This document shows positions 28,101 to 36,495 of a DNA stretch of 64,000 bases, piece by piece; positions within the stretch are counted from its first letter, which is position 1, and each line of letters opens with the position of its first letter. The DNA is from Vibrio artabrorum (GTDB lineage: Bacteria; Pseudomonadota; Gammaproteobacteria; Enterobacterales; Vibrionaceae). The notes beneath the pieces were generated by a model, which searched no databases, was not told the origin of the DNA, and worked only from the letters and a program-made list of their open reading frames with translations. The position numbers and the translations under genes are program-made. The DNA is taken from assembly GCF_024347295.1 (NCBI RefSeq), contig NZ_AP025458.1, forward strand, positions 1,240,001 through 1,304,000. Reading direction: 5' to 3'.

Positions 28101-28159
28101 AACGCCTCGAAGGCGAAAAGCTTGCACACCCTTTACAGGCGTTAGCCGCTATTCTTTAA
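25124..28159 (+). CDS. ydiJ: FAD-binding oxidoreductase/Fe-S protein, YdiJ-type D-2-hydroxyglutarate dehydrogenase
   Basis: The 1011-residue protein follows YdiJ throughout. A FAD-binding PCMH domain (~35-215) has SPRGGGTGTNGQSL and ATLGGMINTDASGQGS. The FAD-linked oxidase C-terminal domain follows (~230-540), with MFGHVDAGVLHVRP and DPHNKMNPGKI. A ferredoxin-like segment at ~605-700 has CLACKACASQCP. The C-terminal region carries CCG motifs (CCGMAGTFGHE). The family oxidises D-2-hydroxyglutarate, which arises from serine-pathway side reactions of SerA. The ATG at 25124 has AGGA at ~6 nt upstream; a TTG at 25094 is less likely. It is monocistronic. It likely acts at the inner membrane surface, passing electrons on. 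Confidence 0.92.
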   Translation: MLPRLQLNADVDPVVVRFLDELKTAGFTGDIESQYSSRLAAATDNSVYQQLPQAVILPKTTHDVVLIGKVGAKSAYERVTFSPRGGGTGTNGQSLTKGIVVDLSRYMNQVLEINEVEGWVRVQSGIVKDQLNDAVRPYGYFFSPDLSTSNRATLGGMINTDASGQGSLKYGKTSDHVLSVQAVLVDGSCLESDLSNGLPTEGEFAHHALAVTEAVCRDKRAQILDKFPPLNRFLTGYDLKNAINEQDDSFDLTRVLCGAEGSLAFITEAKLNLTPIPKARTLVNVKYNTFDSALRHAPFMVDALALSVETVDSRVLNLAKQDIVWHTVSDLLTDVPNKEMLGINMVEFAGQDEAEVEQLVQALTAQLETMVESEEGGVIGFQVCSDLASIGRIYNMRKKAVGLLGAAKGRAKPVAFAEDTCVPPENLADFISEFRELLDSKALNYGMFGHVDAGVLHVRPALDLCDPTQEALMHEVSDEVVKLVAKYGGLMWGEHGKGFRSEYGPEFFGEELYTELRRIKAAFDPHNKMNPGKICTPLESDAELVKVTDTKRGFYDRQIAVQVRDSFKQAMECNGNGLCFNYDTSSPMCPSMKVTADRRHSPKGRAGLVREWLRQLTEQGVDILDLEQEVLKDNTPVKTMVDRVRNTMNKRNEYDFSHEVYEAMNGCLACKACASQCPIKVDVPSFRSRFLNIYYSRYQRPVKDYLVANIEMMLPLMAKAPKVVNAVLGQKWIQTTTAKTVGYIDAPLMSVPTLTNRLASKERQLFDRQYLEGLSSEQKKQHVLIVQDPFTSFYDADVVEDFVTLAEKLGKTPVLLPFKPNGKALHIKGFLSRFAREAKSTSDFLSMVADIGIPLVGVDPALVLCYRDEYVEILEKKRGDFDVLTVHEWLLPLLGEFEARSSSNEMWYLFAHCTEKTKMPNAEKEWGAIFKHFGAALTSVPVGCCGMAGTFGHEVDKLQMSKDIYGLSWKPQMQDLPKERCLVTGYSCRSQVKRLEGEKLAHPLQALAAIL

Positions 28160-28166
28160 TGTATTT

Positions 28167-28191
28167 AGCCCAGCCATTGCTGGGCTTTTTT
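28167..28191 (+). terminator. Terminator of ydiJ
   Basis: AGCCCAGC / GCTGGGCT, 4-nt loop, then six T's. Confidence 0.88.
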
Positions 28192-28225
28192 CTAAGCTAA
28201 CAAAGGAATGTTAATAAGGGAAAAT

Positions 28226-28687
28226 ATGAAGTTTCTAGAGTTAAAAGCCCCACCCGTTGCTCTGTTTATACTGGTATTAGTCGCTTCTTACTTCAGTGCT
28301 CATTACCTGACTATAGGGGTAATATTGTGGCCCTATAAGATCATCGTTCTGGGGGCCGGAATCGTATTGAGTGGTGTGATCGGGTTATCAGGCATATGGG
28401 AGTTTCGAAAGCAGAAAACCACCGTTAATCCGATCAAAGTTGACACCGCTTCTTCAGTGGTGGACAGTGGAATCTTTGGCTACACGCGAAATCCAATGTA
28501 TCTAGGGCTATTCATTTTACTGTTTTGCTTTGGCTACTTCTTCCAAAACCTATTCAGTGTTTTGCTCAGTTTTGTATTCGTAATATACATGAATCAGTTC
28601 CAAATTAAGCCAGAAGAGCGTGCTCTAGAGCAATTATTTGGTGCAGAATATGTTGATTATAAACAAAAGGTTAGACGCTGGATTTAG
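28226..28687 (+). CDS. Isoprenylcysteine carboxyl methyltransferase-like membrane protein
   Basis: The 153-residue inner-membrane protein has four hydrophobic segments and the ICMT/PEMT-family motif GYTRNPMYLGLFILL, followed near the C-terminus by EERALEQLFGAEYVDYKQKVRRWI, where the paired Glu and Tyr residues bind S-adenosylmethionine in relatives. Bacteria lack prenylated CaaX proteins of the eukaryotic kind, so the acceptor is unknown; lipids or small molecules are possible. The ATG at 28226 has AAGGG 6 nt upstream; an in-frame ATG at 28208 lies too close to its AAGGA. Confidence 0.82.
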   Translation: MKFLELKAPPVALFILVLVASYFSAHYLTIGVILWPYKIIVLGAGIVLSGVIGLSGIWEFRKQKTTVNPIKVDTASSVVDSGIFGYTRNPMYLGLFILLFCFGYFFQNLFSVLLSFVFVIYMNQFQIKPEERALEQLFGAEYVDYKQKVRRWI

Positions 28688-28720
28688 TGCAGGCTTGAGT
28701 GGCTTAATAACCGAAATAAA

Positions 28721-28753
28721 AAAGCCCAGCTTGAGATTATCAAGCTGGGCTTT
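28721..28753. terminator. Bidirectional terminator between the ICMT-like and DUF3581 genes
   Basis: AAAGCCCAGCTTG / CAAGCTGGGCTTT, perfect 13-bp arms, 7-nt loop. Confidence 0.9.
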
Positions 28754-28806
28754 ATTGATCTTGTTCTAGACTTATTTACATCGAGATGTGTAAATAAGGA
28801 TGCTGA

Positions 28807-29532
28807 TTAAGCGGCGGCTGCGAATTGAGCTAGAAACATCTCTTTACGCTCGTTGAAGCGGTTTACTAAATCGTCGACAGAAGCTTGGTCGTATGGCTTA
28901 AGGCCACTTGCGACCATGCGCTTTACGCCCTTACCGACGATTTCTCCGTTTTCTTTAAACTCAAAGTTTAAGGTAACGAGGCCACGCTTGCCTTCAACAT
29001 CAAAAGTCGCACCAGAGAATTCAACTTCTGGATGAGACAGGTCTAGGCGAGTAAATTCAACTTCCATGCTCTCGTAAATCACAAGAGGACGCTGGCAGTT
29101 GATCATCATCTGTTGTTCTTCCATCAGAGGAACCATGATGTGTGGGAAGTTCATGCCAGAGAACTTAACGTAGTTGGTTACTACGTGCTCGATGAACGCT
29201 TGGTCGTGGCTCTTCTCACCTTCACAAGACATGTGCAGGTACTCTTTGCCTTTCTCGTCAACCAGTGAGCTTTCTTTTTCACATTTGTTGTCAACACTTA
29301 GCGCAATACCATTACCCACCATACCAGAAAAATTAAAACGCATTTTTTGGCTGATGCCTTCTTTTTGTAAAAGCACTGCAAACAAAAGATCGCCAGGCAC
29401 GCAGAAGCGCTTATTGTCTTCATCGTGAATTGGATTGAAGTCAGCGGCTACTTTTTTAGCAAAGTGGCTAGCTTGTTCACGAGTGAATTGAAATTGATTG
29501 TCTTCAGTAGAAAAGTAAGGTGTCAGAAACAT
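28807..29532 (-). CDS. DUF3581 family protein
   Basis: The 241-residue soluble protein resembles DUF3581, a family found mostly in Vibrio and relatives. Features include FTREQASHFAKKVAADFNPIHDEDNKRFCVPGDLLFA near the start, which recalls the hydratase/hot-dog motif of MaoC-like proteins (FNPIH), and TLNFEFKENGEIVGKGVKRM near the end. A lipid or acyl-CoA-related hot-dog fold is therefore a guess. The ATG at 29532 gives MFLTPYFSTEDNQF; a TTG at 29553 would add seven residues. No strong ribosome binding site is visible. Confidence 0.75.
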   Translation of the reverse strand: MFLTPYFSTEDNQFQFTREQASHFAKKVAADFNPIHDEDNKRFCVPGDLLFAVLLQKEGISQKMRFNFSGMVGNGIALSVDNKCEKESSLVDEKGKEYLHMSCEGEKSHDQAFIEHVVTNYVKFSGMNFPHIMVPLMEEQQMMINCQRPLVIYESMEVEFTRLDLSHPEVEFSGATFDVEGKRGLVTLNFEFKENGEIVGKGVKRMVASGLKPYDQASVDDLVNRFNERKEMFLAQFAAAA

Positions 29533-29691
29533 AGTATCGCTATAGGTGATCAAATCTGCTGAGGATTATAGCTAACTAACTTCGTTCTAATGGTCTATCC
29601 AGTTAACTTTGCTTTTATATCAGTCAATTAGATAAATACGTTGGATGGTATGTGACGATTTTAAGGGAGATATGGCCTTTGGCTCAATGCA

Positions 29692-29716
29692 ACAAGGGCT
29701 AATCGATAGCCCTTGT
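29692..29716 (-). terminator. Possible terminator of the hut operon
   Basis: ACAAGGGCT / AGCCCTTGT inverted repeat, about 40 bp beyond the hutH stop. The minus-strand T-run is short (TTGTTGC), so strength is uncertain. Confidence 0.55.
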
Positions 29717-29757
29717 TTATATACCCCTTTAATGGTGTTGTTTACAATGTTTTTGCT

Positions 29758-31290
29758 TTAAAAGCTACACAAAGTGCCTTCTGGCATTAGGTGATTATGA
29801 ACGGATAATTTGAGCAATAAATTTGCTTGTTCAATATCCGGTGCAAAATATCTGTCTTTGTCGTAGAAGCTGACTTTTTCACGCAAAATCTGTTTCGCTT
29901 CTTCCACGCGAGGAGAAGATAGATGCGGAGCGCGGAAGTCTAACCCTTGTGCCGCGGCCAAATATTCTACTGCCAATATCCCACGGGTATTTTCAGCCAT
30001 GTATCTCAGCCTACGTGCCGCAAAGGTGGCCATTGAGACATGGTCTTCTTGGTTAGCCGAGGTTGGAAGGCTGTCGATTGATGCGGGGTGAGCTAAGGTT
30101 TTGTTCTCACTCGCCAGTGCCGCCGAGGTGACTTGAGCAATCATGAAACCGGAGTTCACGCCGCCGTTATCGACCAAGAAAGGTGGAAGTTTGCTTAGCG
30201 CGCTATCAATCAGCAGCGCCATTCTTCGTTCAGACAGGCTGCCGATCTCAGCAATCGCCAATGCAAGGTTATCGGCGGCCATCGCGACGGGTTCTGCGTG
30301 AAAGTTACCGCCTGAAATGATGTCGCCATCGTCAGCGAAAACTAACGGGTTGTCGGATACAGCATTCGCTTCAATCGTTAAAGTCTCTGCTGAGTTACGA
30401 ATCTGCTGTAAACAAGCCCCCATCACTTGAGGTTGGCAACGTAGCGAGTAAGGGTCTTGAACCTTTTCACAGCCAGTGTGTGATTCACCAATTTCACTTT
30501 TTTGATCAAGCATATGACGGTAAGCCAGCGCAGCATCCATTTGACCACGATGACCACGAACGCGATGAATTCGAGGGTCAAACGGGCGACGACTACCGAG
30601 TGCAGCTTCAACAGACATTGCACCACACACAGTCGCAGACGCAAACAAGTCTTCTGCTGCGAATAGACCTTCTAATGCAAAGGCAGTCGATGCTTGTGTG
30701 CCGTTTAACAGCGCCAAACCTTCTTTAGGTGCGAGCGTAATAGGCTCCAACCCTGCGATCTGCATCGCTTCTAACCCCGTGATGATCTTGCCGTTATGGC
30801 GAGCTTGGCCTTCACCGAGCAGAACAGTACTCATGTGGGCGAGGGGAGCAAGGTCTCCAGAGGCACCAACGGATCCTTTTTGTGGAACACATGGGTAAAC
30901 CTGTGCATTCACCAGATCGATAAGAGCATTAATCACCTTGAGGCGAATCCCTGAGTAACCGCGAGACAAGCTGTTAATCTTCAATACCATCATCAAACGC
31001 ACGGTTTCATCAGACATAAATTTTCCAATGCCCGCTGCGTGAGAAAGTACGATACTTTTTTGTAGAACTTCAAGATCTTCCGGCGCAATTTTGGTGTTTG
31101 CTAGTAAGCCAAAACCCGTGTTGATGCCATACACAGTGCGATCTTCAGCAATCACTTGCTCGACAACGTGCATGCTCGCTTCAATATCAGGGATTGCAGC
31201 AGGATCCAGCGATAGGTTCACAGGGCTACGGCTGATTTTACGAAGTTCAGATAGGCCAAGAAGTCCTGGTTTAAGTAATAAGTTCAACAT
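29758..31290 (-). CDS. hutH: Histidine ammonia-lyase
   Basis: The 510-residue enzyme removes ammonia from L-histidine to give urocanate, the first step of histidine breakdown. The Ala-Ser-Gly triad that forms the MIO cofactor is seen at residues 143-145 in [14 protein letters not shown]. Other motifs are YGINTGFG near 54-61 and the QDxxS-like [15 protein letters not shown] near the C-terminal third. The ATG at 31290 is preferred because GGAGAG lies 5 nt upstream; the in-frame ATG at 31305 would overlap the end of hutU. It is the last gene of the hutIGUH operon. Confidence 0.96.
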   Translation of the reverse strand: MLNLLLKPGLLGLSELRKISRSPVNLSLDPAAIPDIEASMHVVEQVIAEDRTVYGINTGFGLLANTKIAPEDLEVLQKSIVLSHAAGIGKFMSDETVRLMMVLKINSLSRGYSGIRLKVINALIDLVNAQVYPCVPQKGSVGASGDLAPLAHMSTVLLGEGQARHNGKIITGLEAMQIAGLEPITLAPKEGLALLNGTQASTAFALEGLFAAEDLFASATVCGAMSVEAALGSRRPFDPRIHRVRGHRGQMDAALAYRHMLDQKSEIGESHTGCEKVQDPYSLRCQPQVMGACLQQIRNSAETLTIEANAVSDNPLVFADDGDIISGGNFHAEPVAMAADNLALAIAEIGSLSERRMALLIDSALSKLPPFLVDNGGVNSGFMIAQVTSAALASENKTLAHPASIDSLPTSANQEDHVSMATFAARRLRYMAENTRGILAVEYLAAAQGLDFRAPHLSSPRVEEAKQILREKVSFYDKDRYFAPDIEQANLLLKLSVHNHLMPEGTLCSF

Positions 31291-31304
31291 GTTCTCTCCA
31301 GACA

Positions 31305-32999
31305 TTAAAGGCGACGAAGTTCTTCGTTTAGCATAGGTAAATCAAGTTTCTGCTCTTTAGCACACTGCTTGGCAATATCGTAACCCGCATCTGCATGACG
31401 CATTACGCCGGTTGCTGGGTCATTGTGAAGAACGCGAGCAATACGTTGCGAAGCGTCTTCACTACCGTCACAACAAATCACCATGCCCGAGTGTTGTGAG
31501 AAGCCCATGCCAACGCCGCCACCGTGGTGCAGAGAAACCCAAGTTGCGCCGCCAGCTGTGTTCAGAAGGGCGTTCAATAGAGGCCAATCTGAAACTGCAT
31601 CAGAGCCATCCATCATGCCTTCTGTTTCACGGTTCGGGCTCGCAACTGAACCTGAATCTAGGTGGTCACGACCGATAACAACGGGTGCTTTGAGTTCGCC
31701 ATTTTTGACCATTTCATTGAATGCTTGGCCTAAGCGTTCACGGTCTTTCAAACCCACCCAACAGATACGAGCGGGTAGGCCTTGGAACTGGATGCGTTCA
31801 CGCGCCATATCTAGCCAGTTATGTAGATGTGGGTTGTCTGGAATCAGTTCTTTTACTTTTTGGTCTGTTTTGTAGATATCTTCTGGATCACCCGACAGGG
31901 CTGCCCAACGGAACGGCCCGATGCCTTCACAGAATAAAGGACGAATATAGGCAGGTACGAAACCTGGGAAATCAAATGCGTTTTCCACACCTTCTTCCAG
32001 TGCCATTTGGCGAATGTTATTACCGTAATCCACCGTTGCTGCGCCGCGATATTGTAGGTCTAGCATGGCTTGAACTTGAATCGCCATCGATTGTTTCGCG
32101 GTTTTCACGACTTTTGCTTCATCAATGGTGCGTTCTTGTGCGGCTTTCTCCATCGTCCAGCCTTGCGGCAAGTAGCCGTTCAAAGGATCGTGAGCAGAGG
32201 TCTGGTCAGTCACCACATCCGGTGTGATATTTCGTTCCACTAACTCAGGGAATACGTCTGCCGCGTTACCTAATAAGCCAACAGAGATAGGTGTTGCTGA
32301 CTCTTTAATCATAGCCATTGCTTCATCTAAGCTGGTGGCTTTTTGGTCTACATAGCCGGTACGCAAGCGATAGTCGATTCTTGATTCATCACATTCCACG
32401 GCGATCATTGAGAAGCCAGCCATGGTCGCCGCGAGAGGTTGAGCACCACCCATGCCACCAAGACCGCCCGTTAGAACCCACTTACCGTTCGCTTCACCTT
32501 GGAAGTGCTTCTTGGCAATCGCAACAAATGTCTCATAAGTACCTTGGACGATACCTTGTGAGCCAATATAGATCCAGCTACCTGCGGTCATTTGGCCGTA
32601 CATCATCAAGCCCTCTTTATCGAGCTCATTGAAGTGTTCCCAGTTGGCCCAATGTGGGACAAGGTTCGAGTTGGCGATCAGTACGCGAGGCGCGTTTTTA
32701 TGAGTTGGGAATACGCCTACCGGTTTACCTGATTGAACAAGCAGCGTTTGGTCGTCTTCTAAGCGCTCTAATACTTCAACAATCTTGTCATAACATTTCC
32801 AGTCACGTGCTGCACGACCAATACCGCCATACACAACCAGTGCATGTGGGTGTTCAGCCACATCAGGGTCTAGGTTGTTCATTAACATACGCAGTGGTGC
32901 TTCGGTTAACCAAGATTTTGCGCGCAAAGTGGTACCATGAGGTGCGCGAATTTCACGAGTCGTGTCGAGACGAGGGTCACTGTTGTGCTGTTCCGCCAT
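31305..32999 (-). CDS. hutU: Urocanate hydratase (urocanase)
   Basis: The 564-residue NAD+-containing enzyme converts urocanate to imidazolone propionate. It shows the family motif [18 protein letters not shown] (NAD binding, residues ~177-194), [12 protein letters not shown], and [19 protein letters not shown] near the C-terminus with the active-site region. The length equals the usual bacterial urocanase. AAGGA stands 8 nt before the ATG. It sits between hutG and hutH in the operon, 51 bp after the hutG stop; the spacer contains a hexamer repeat. Confidence 0.97.
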   Translation of the reverse strand: MAEQHNSDPRLDTTREIRAPHGTTLRAKSWLTEAPLRMLMNNLDPDVAEHPHALVVYGGIGRAARDWKCYDKIVEVLERLEDDQTLLVQSGKPVGVFPTHKNAPRVLIANSNLVPHWANWEHFNELDKEGLMMYGQMTAGSWIYIGSQGIVQGTYETFVAIAKKHFQGEANGKWVLTGGLGGMGGAQPLAATMAGFSMIAVECDESRIDYRLRTGYVDQKATSLDEAMAMIKESATPISVGLLGNAADVFPELVERNITPDVVTDQTSAHDPLNGYLPQGWTMEKAAQERTIDEAKVVKTAKQSMAIQVQAMLDLQYRGAATVDYGNNIRQMALEEGVENAFDFPGFVPAYIRPLFCEGIGPFRWAALSGDPEDIYKTDQKVKELIPDNPHLHNWLDMARERIQFQGLPARICWVGLKDRERLGQAFNEMVKNGELKAPVVIGRDHLDSGSVASPNRETEGMMDGSDAVSDWPLLNALLNTAGGATWVSLHHGGGVGMGFSQHSGMVICCDGSEDASQRIARVLHNDPATGVMRHADAGYDIAKQCAKEQKLDLPMLNEELRRL

Positions 33000-33033
33000 T
33001 TTAGATTTCCTTCTGTTTCACGTTATATCGTTG

Positions 33034-33056
33034 TAGTTTTAGTTTTAGTTTTAGTT
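33034..33056. repeat. TAGTTT hexamer tandem repeat at the end of hutG
   Basis: Nearly four copies of TAGTTT, overlapping the hutG stop codon and reaching into the hutG-hutU spacer. Confidence 0.85.
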
Positions 33057-34100
33057 ATCGGTATAGCTGGGTGAGTCGCCTGCCATTGCACTGGCAATAT
33101 CCCAACATAAACGCGCCGCTAATCGAGCCGTTTGGCCATCGACGTCGTAGTTTGGGTTATATTCCGCAATGTCCGCGATAATCAGTTTTTCGCTGTGTTG
33201 GTATATCTGTTCTAGAAAAGGAGCGAGTGCTTCATAACTCACGCCTCGTGCCGCTGGAGCGCTCACGCCCGGCGCTGTCGCAGCTGGGAATACGTCGAGG
33301 TCGATAGTGAGGTAGAGGTAATCACAGTCAGTGATGAATTTTTGCAACTTGACCAGTTGAGTGACTTGATTCACTAGGGTCATATTGCGGTCGAGCTCAT
33401 ACCAAACACTGAGTTGGTCGGCTTTGTTAAATAGCGCTTGGGTATTACTGGCCGCGCTAACGCCAAGACAAGCGTAATGAAACGGCCATTGATGTCTGTG
33501 GCAGTAGTCACTTATCTGGTTAAAAGGCGTGCCAGAGCTTGGTTTAACGTCGGCGATGTCGCTTTCAAATTCACGAAGATCAAAGTGAGCATCAAAGTTA
33601 ACGATGCCTATTTTAGGTTTGTGTTCAGGTTGATCTTGGTGAAGGCGTTCAGCGAGGCCTTGGAACGACGCCCAAGCCACTTCGTGACCACCGCCAAGGG
33701 TAATCACTTTGTTAGTTGATAGAGCATTGGCAATCACAGAAGCACACTGTGTTTGGCTGACTTCTAACTGACCATCATTGCACTCAATATCACCGAGATC
33801 GGCAATGTGTGCATCACTGTGCCAAGCCATATTCGCCAGAGCTTGGCGGATCAAGTTAGGTGCTTGTTTCGCGCCCCCGCGTCCTTTATTTCTTGCAACA
33901 CCGGCATCGCTGGCAAAGCCAACCAAGGCGATAGCACCGTCAGTCAGTGCGTCACTTAAATCACTACTTTGTACTTGCTTGGTAATGTGATGAACGCGAG
34001 TACCGAGTGCGCCATCTTCAAGATCATTACGTCCGGTCCACACAAAGTTATGTACGGTTTCTGCGTTTTTTTGAATGCCGTTGGATTTAGATTGAGTCAT
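33051..34100 (-). CDS. hutG: Formimidoylglutamase
   Basis: The 349-residue arginase-fold enzyme hydrolyses N-formimidoyl-L-glutamate to glutamate and formamide, the last step of the pathway. Manganese ligands are visible in [17 protein letters not shown] and TIDLDVFPA. The ATG at 34100 has GAGG 6 nt upstream, and its first codons overlap the last 14 nt of hutI, suggesting translational coupling. An ATG at 34142 would extend the protein by 14 residues inside hutI and is less likely. Confidence 0.94.
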   Translation of the reverse strand: MTQSKSNGIQKNAETVHNFVWTGRNDLEDGALGTRVHHITKQVQSSDLSDALTDGAIALVGFASDAGVARNKGRGGAKQAPNLIRQALANMAWHSDAHIADLGDIECNDGQLEVSQTQCASVIANALSTNKVITLGGGHEVAWASFQGLAERLHQDQPEHKPKIGIVNFDAHFDLREFESDIADVKPSSGTPFNQISDYCHRHQWPFHYACLGVSAASNTQALFNKADQLSVWYELDRNMTLVNQVTQLVKLQKFITDCDYLYLTIDLDVFPAATAPGVSAPAARGVSYEALAPFLEQIYQHSEKLIIADIAEYNPNYDVDGQTARLAARLCWDIASAMAGDSPSYTDN

Positions 34101-35337
34101 GACACACCTCGCCATTAACGATGCGTCTATGCAGATGAGCAATACCGATTTGATAGCTTAGATCGGCAGGGTGATCGATATTCCAGATAGCTAAATCAGC
34201 GGCATAACCGATGTCGACTTTGCCTTTAGTTTGGGAGTCACCAATGGCAGCGGCAGCGTTACAAGTGACACCACGCAATGCTTCTTCAGGTGTCGTACCA
34301 AACAGGGTGCAGCTCATGTTCATCATCAGTGTTAAATCAGCAAAGGGTGAAGTGCCGGGGTTTAAGTCGGTCGCGATCGCCATTGGAACGTTGTGTTCAC
34401 GAAGTCGGGCAACGGGTGGCTGTTGGGTTTCTTTCAAGAAGTAGAAAGCACCGGGTAATAACGTGGCTACTGTGCCGGATTTTGCCAGTGCTTTTACCCC
34501 GGTTTCATCAAGGTATTCAACATGGTCGACAGAGAGTGCACCGTATTTTGCTGCAAGTGCGCTGCCGCCCAAATTCGAAAGCTGCTCAGTGTGGCCTTTT
34601 ATCGCGAGTCCATGAGCTTTGGCTGCTGCAAAGATTCGTTCGGTTTGCTCTAGGTTGAAGCCGATAGATTCGCAGAATACGTCAACCGCATCGGCTAGGC
34701 CTTGCTCTGCGACTTTAGGAATGATCTCTTGGCAAACCAAATCAACGTAGCGATCTGGCTGTTCTTTATATTCGGGCGGCACAGCATGGGCGGCAAGGAG
34801 AGTGGTGGTGATCTTAATTCGGCGATGATTCTCTAACGCTTTAGCTGCACGTAACATCTTAAGTTCATCATTAAGTGTTAAACCATAGCCGGATTTTACT
34901 TCAATACTGGTTACGCCACTTCTTAATAAGCCATCAAGCCTTGGCAACGCCATTTCAACCAGTTCGGACTCCAGTGCTGCGCGTGTTGCAGTGACTGTCG
35001 CTAGAATACCGCCGCCTTGTTTAGCGATGTCGGTGTAACAGACACCATTCAAACGTTGCTCAAACTCATTAGCACGATTACCCGCAAATATGAGATGAGT
35101 GTGGCAATCAATCAATCCAGGGGTGACAAGTTTGTTTTTGCAGTCGTAGGTATCGTAATCCAAAGAACCATCAATGCTTATTTGCTCTAACTCAGTCGTA
35201 AGTACGCCTTGGTTTGAACAAGAGATAGACACGATCTTACCGTCTTCGATCACGATATCTTGAGGGGAAGAGGGCTGATAACCATCGGCTCCCGGGCTCA
35301 TTGAGACCACTCGTGCATTTTTAAGGATTAAATTCAT
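34087..35337 (-). CDS. hutI: Imidazolonepropionase
   Basis: The 416-residue amidohydrolase-fold enzyme opens the imidazolone ring to give N-formimidoyl-glutamate. Metal-binding motif [14 protein letters not shown] lies at ~80, GHTEQLSN at ~247 and [10 protein letters not shown] at ~320; the last is diagnostic for the family. It is the first gene of hutIGUH, with a HutC-type palindrome 30 bp upstream and its own promoter separate from hutC. Confidence 0.96.
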   Translation of the reverse strand: MNLILKNARVVSMSPGADGYQPSSPQDIVIEDGKIVSISCSNQGVLTTELEQISIDGSLDYDTYDCKNKLVTPGLIDCHTHLIFAGNRANEFEQRLNGVCYTDIAKQGGGILATVTATRAALESELVEMALPRLDGLLRSGVTSIEVKSGYGLTLNDELKMLRAAKALENHRRIKITTTLLAAHAVPPEYKEQPDRYVDLVCQEIIPKVAEQGLADAVDVFCESIGFNLEQTERIFAAAKAHGLAIKGHTEQLSNLGGSALAAKYGALSVDHVEYLDETGVKALAKSGTVATLLPGAFYFLKETQQPPVARLREHNVPMAIATDLNPGTSPFADLTLMMNMSCTLFGTTPEEALRGVTCNAAAAIGDSQTKGKVDIGYAADLAIWNIDHPADLSYQIGIAHLHRRIVNGEVCHDSI

Positions 35338-35366
35338 AATCGCCTAGTTCTTTGCTAATCATAAAA

Positions 35367-35376
35367 TGTATATACA
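35367..35376. promoter_or_regulatory. HutC-type operator upstream of hutI
   Basis: Perfect palindrome TGTATATACA inside the wider AT-rich context AAAATGTATATACAAAT, matching the TGTA-N2-TACA type core of GntR/HutC operators, 30 bp before hutI. Confidence 0.7.
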
Positions 35377-35449
35377 AATAAATAAGCTAAACGCTGACCT
35401 TAATCAAGTTGATGTTGCGAAAATGTGACCGGCGATCGGGATGATGTTC

Positions 35450-36163
35450 TTAATCTAGAAGTATCTTGGAGCTTAATTTGTACTTGGATCCCGGATGGTA
35501 GAGTAATGCAAAGCTGATTAAACGATCTTTACTCCATGTTCTTCTATTCAAAAGTAGGCAAGGCTCTGATTCAGATAGCTTTAATGACGTTCTAATTTGA
35601 GAGTCTGGAATAATGGCTTCAACCGTGTGTTCAATGGCACTCAATGGGCAACTTTTTGAAAGGTATTGATTGGGAGTTGAGGTTGAAAAATCTTGCTCTA
35701 GGTAGCTAGGGGCTGCTTGAGAGCTCACCCAGCGCACTTCCAGTTGTATCGGCGTGTTGTCGGCAAAGTGGATGATTTCACTATAGAACACTTCTGCATT
35801 GATCATCACACCTAACCGTGTAGCCGTGCTTTCATCAGCCTTGATGCTCTCGTGTTTGATAACTTGGCTTGTATACGTTTGACCTCGGTCTGTGATCTCT
35901 TGCGCGATGTTGTTGATATCAAGCAGCGGAGATTGTGCTTTTTCGTTTGGTTCACAGACAAAAGTCCCCAGCCTTGGTTTCCGGATCAGCTTGCCTTCAG
36001 ATACCAGATCTCGAATGGCTTTATTAACCGTCATTCGACTCACATTGAACTGCTCGGTGAGTTCGAGTTCGGTGGTTATCTGGTCACCCACTGGCCAGTG
36101 ACCACTGGTGATTTTGTCATCAATGAACTGTTTTATCTGTAGGTAGAGTGGCGCTTTCGACAT
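35450..36163 (-). CDS. hutC: Histidine utilization repressor HutC (GntR/UTRA family)
   Basis: The 237-residue regulator has an N-terminal GntR winged helix (residues ~5-70: PLYLQIKQFIDDKITSGHWPVG, LTEQFNVSRMTVNKAIRDLV) and a C-terminal UTRA ligand-binding domain (~90-235), with FADNTPIQLEVRWVS and PCLLLNRRTWS in HutC-like positions. In relatives urocanate is the inducer that releases it from hut operators. It lies 112 bp upstream of hutI on the same strand; an operator-like palindrome lies at its own promoter too, suggesting autoregulation. Confidence 0.93.
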   Translation of the reverse strand: MSKAPLYLQIKQFIDDKITSGHWPVGDQITTELELTEQFNVSRMTVNKAIRDLVSEGKLIRKPRLGTFVCEPNEKAQSPLLDINNIAQEITDRGQTYTSQVIKHESIKADESTATRLGVMINAEVFYSEIIHFADNTPIQLEVRWVSSQAAPSYLEQDFSTSTPNQYLSKSCPLSAIEHTVEAIIPDSQIRTSLKLSESEPCLLLNRRTWSKDRLISFALLYHPGSKYKLSSKILLD

Positions 36164-36173
36164 AATGAAACCT

Positions 36174-36191
36174 TATTTGACTATACAAATA
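36174..36191. promoter_or_regulatory. HutC-type operator at the hutC promoter
   Basis: Interrupted palindrome TATTTG-ACTATA-CAAATA, 10 bp upstream of the hutC start and similar to the hutI operator flank, suggesting autorepression. Confidence 0.6.
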
Positions 36192-36305
36192 GAGTAGCGG
36201 AATTTTTCATGATTTCAATACTTTCTCTGGTAATGTGCGGTCGTTCTATAAGGATGGGGTAAATATCGAGGACACTTAACCGTATAGTTTGATAGCGCGG
36301 TGGGA

Positions 36306-36344
36306 CGAACATTGTTATTTCATATAATTTCGTTACAATGTTCG
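36306..36344. repeat. Inverted repeat between hutC and thrS
   Basis: CGAACATTGT / ACAATGTTCG, perfect 10-bp arms separated by 19 AT-rich nt, in the thrS promoter or far leader. Could be a regulator site or an RNA hairpin. Confidence 0.6.
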
Positions 36345-36411
36345 GCTACTCACAAAGGGGGGCATCTGTATTTGCTTCTATGTGGGTATCTTTATTATGC
36401 ATATATCTCCG

Positions 36412-36477
36412 ATCAACATACTGGTTGATTGAAAAACATATATTAAACATTTTCATGTGTTGCTTGGTGTGCAACAC
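36412..36477 (+). promoter_or_regulatory. thrS translational operator with tRNA-Thr anticodon mimic
   Basis: Two hairpins stand just upstream of the thrS ribosome binding site. The near one, GTGTTGC / GCAACAC (36457-36477), encloses a 7-nt loop UUGGUGU, the size of an anticodon loop, with a U followed by GGU, a threonine anticodon. The far one is ATCAAC / GTTGAT (36412-36429). A single-stranded linker joins them. In E. coli, ThrRS represses its own mRNA by binding two such hairpins. The arrangement here is analogous; repression is inferred. Confidence 0.65.
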
Positions 36478-36495
36478 CACTGTAAAGGACAAATA

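Noticed and set aside
31412..32632. Plus-strand ORFs opposite hutU (31412-31678, 31721-32227, 32318-32632)
   Set aside because: Shadows of the strongly coding minus-strand hutU gene; composition follows its codon pattern.
33034..33056. TAGTTT repeat as a phase-variation switch of hutU
   Set aside because: It lies at the end of hutG and in a spacer, not in a start or promoter, so a switching role is not supported.
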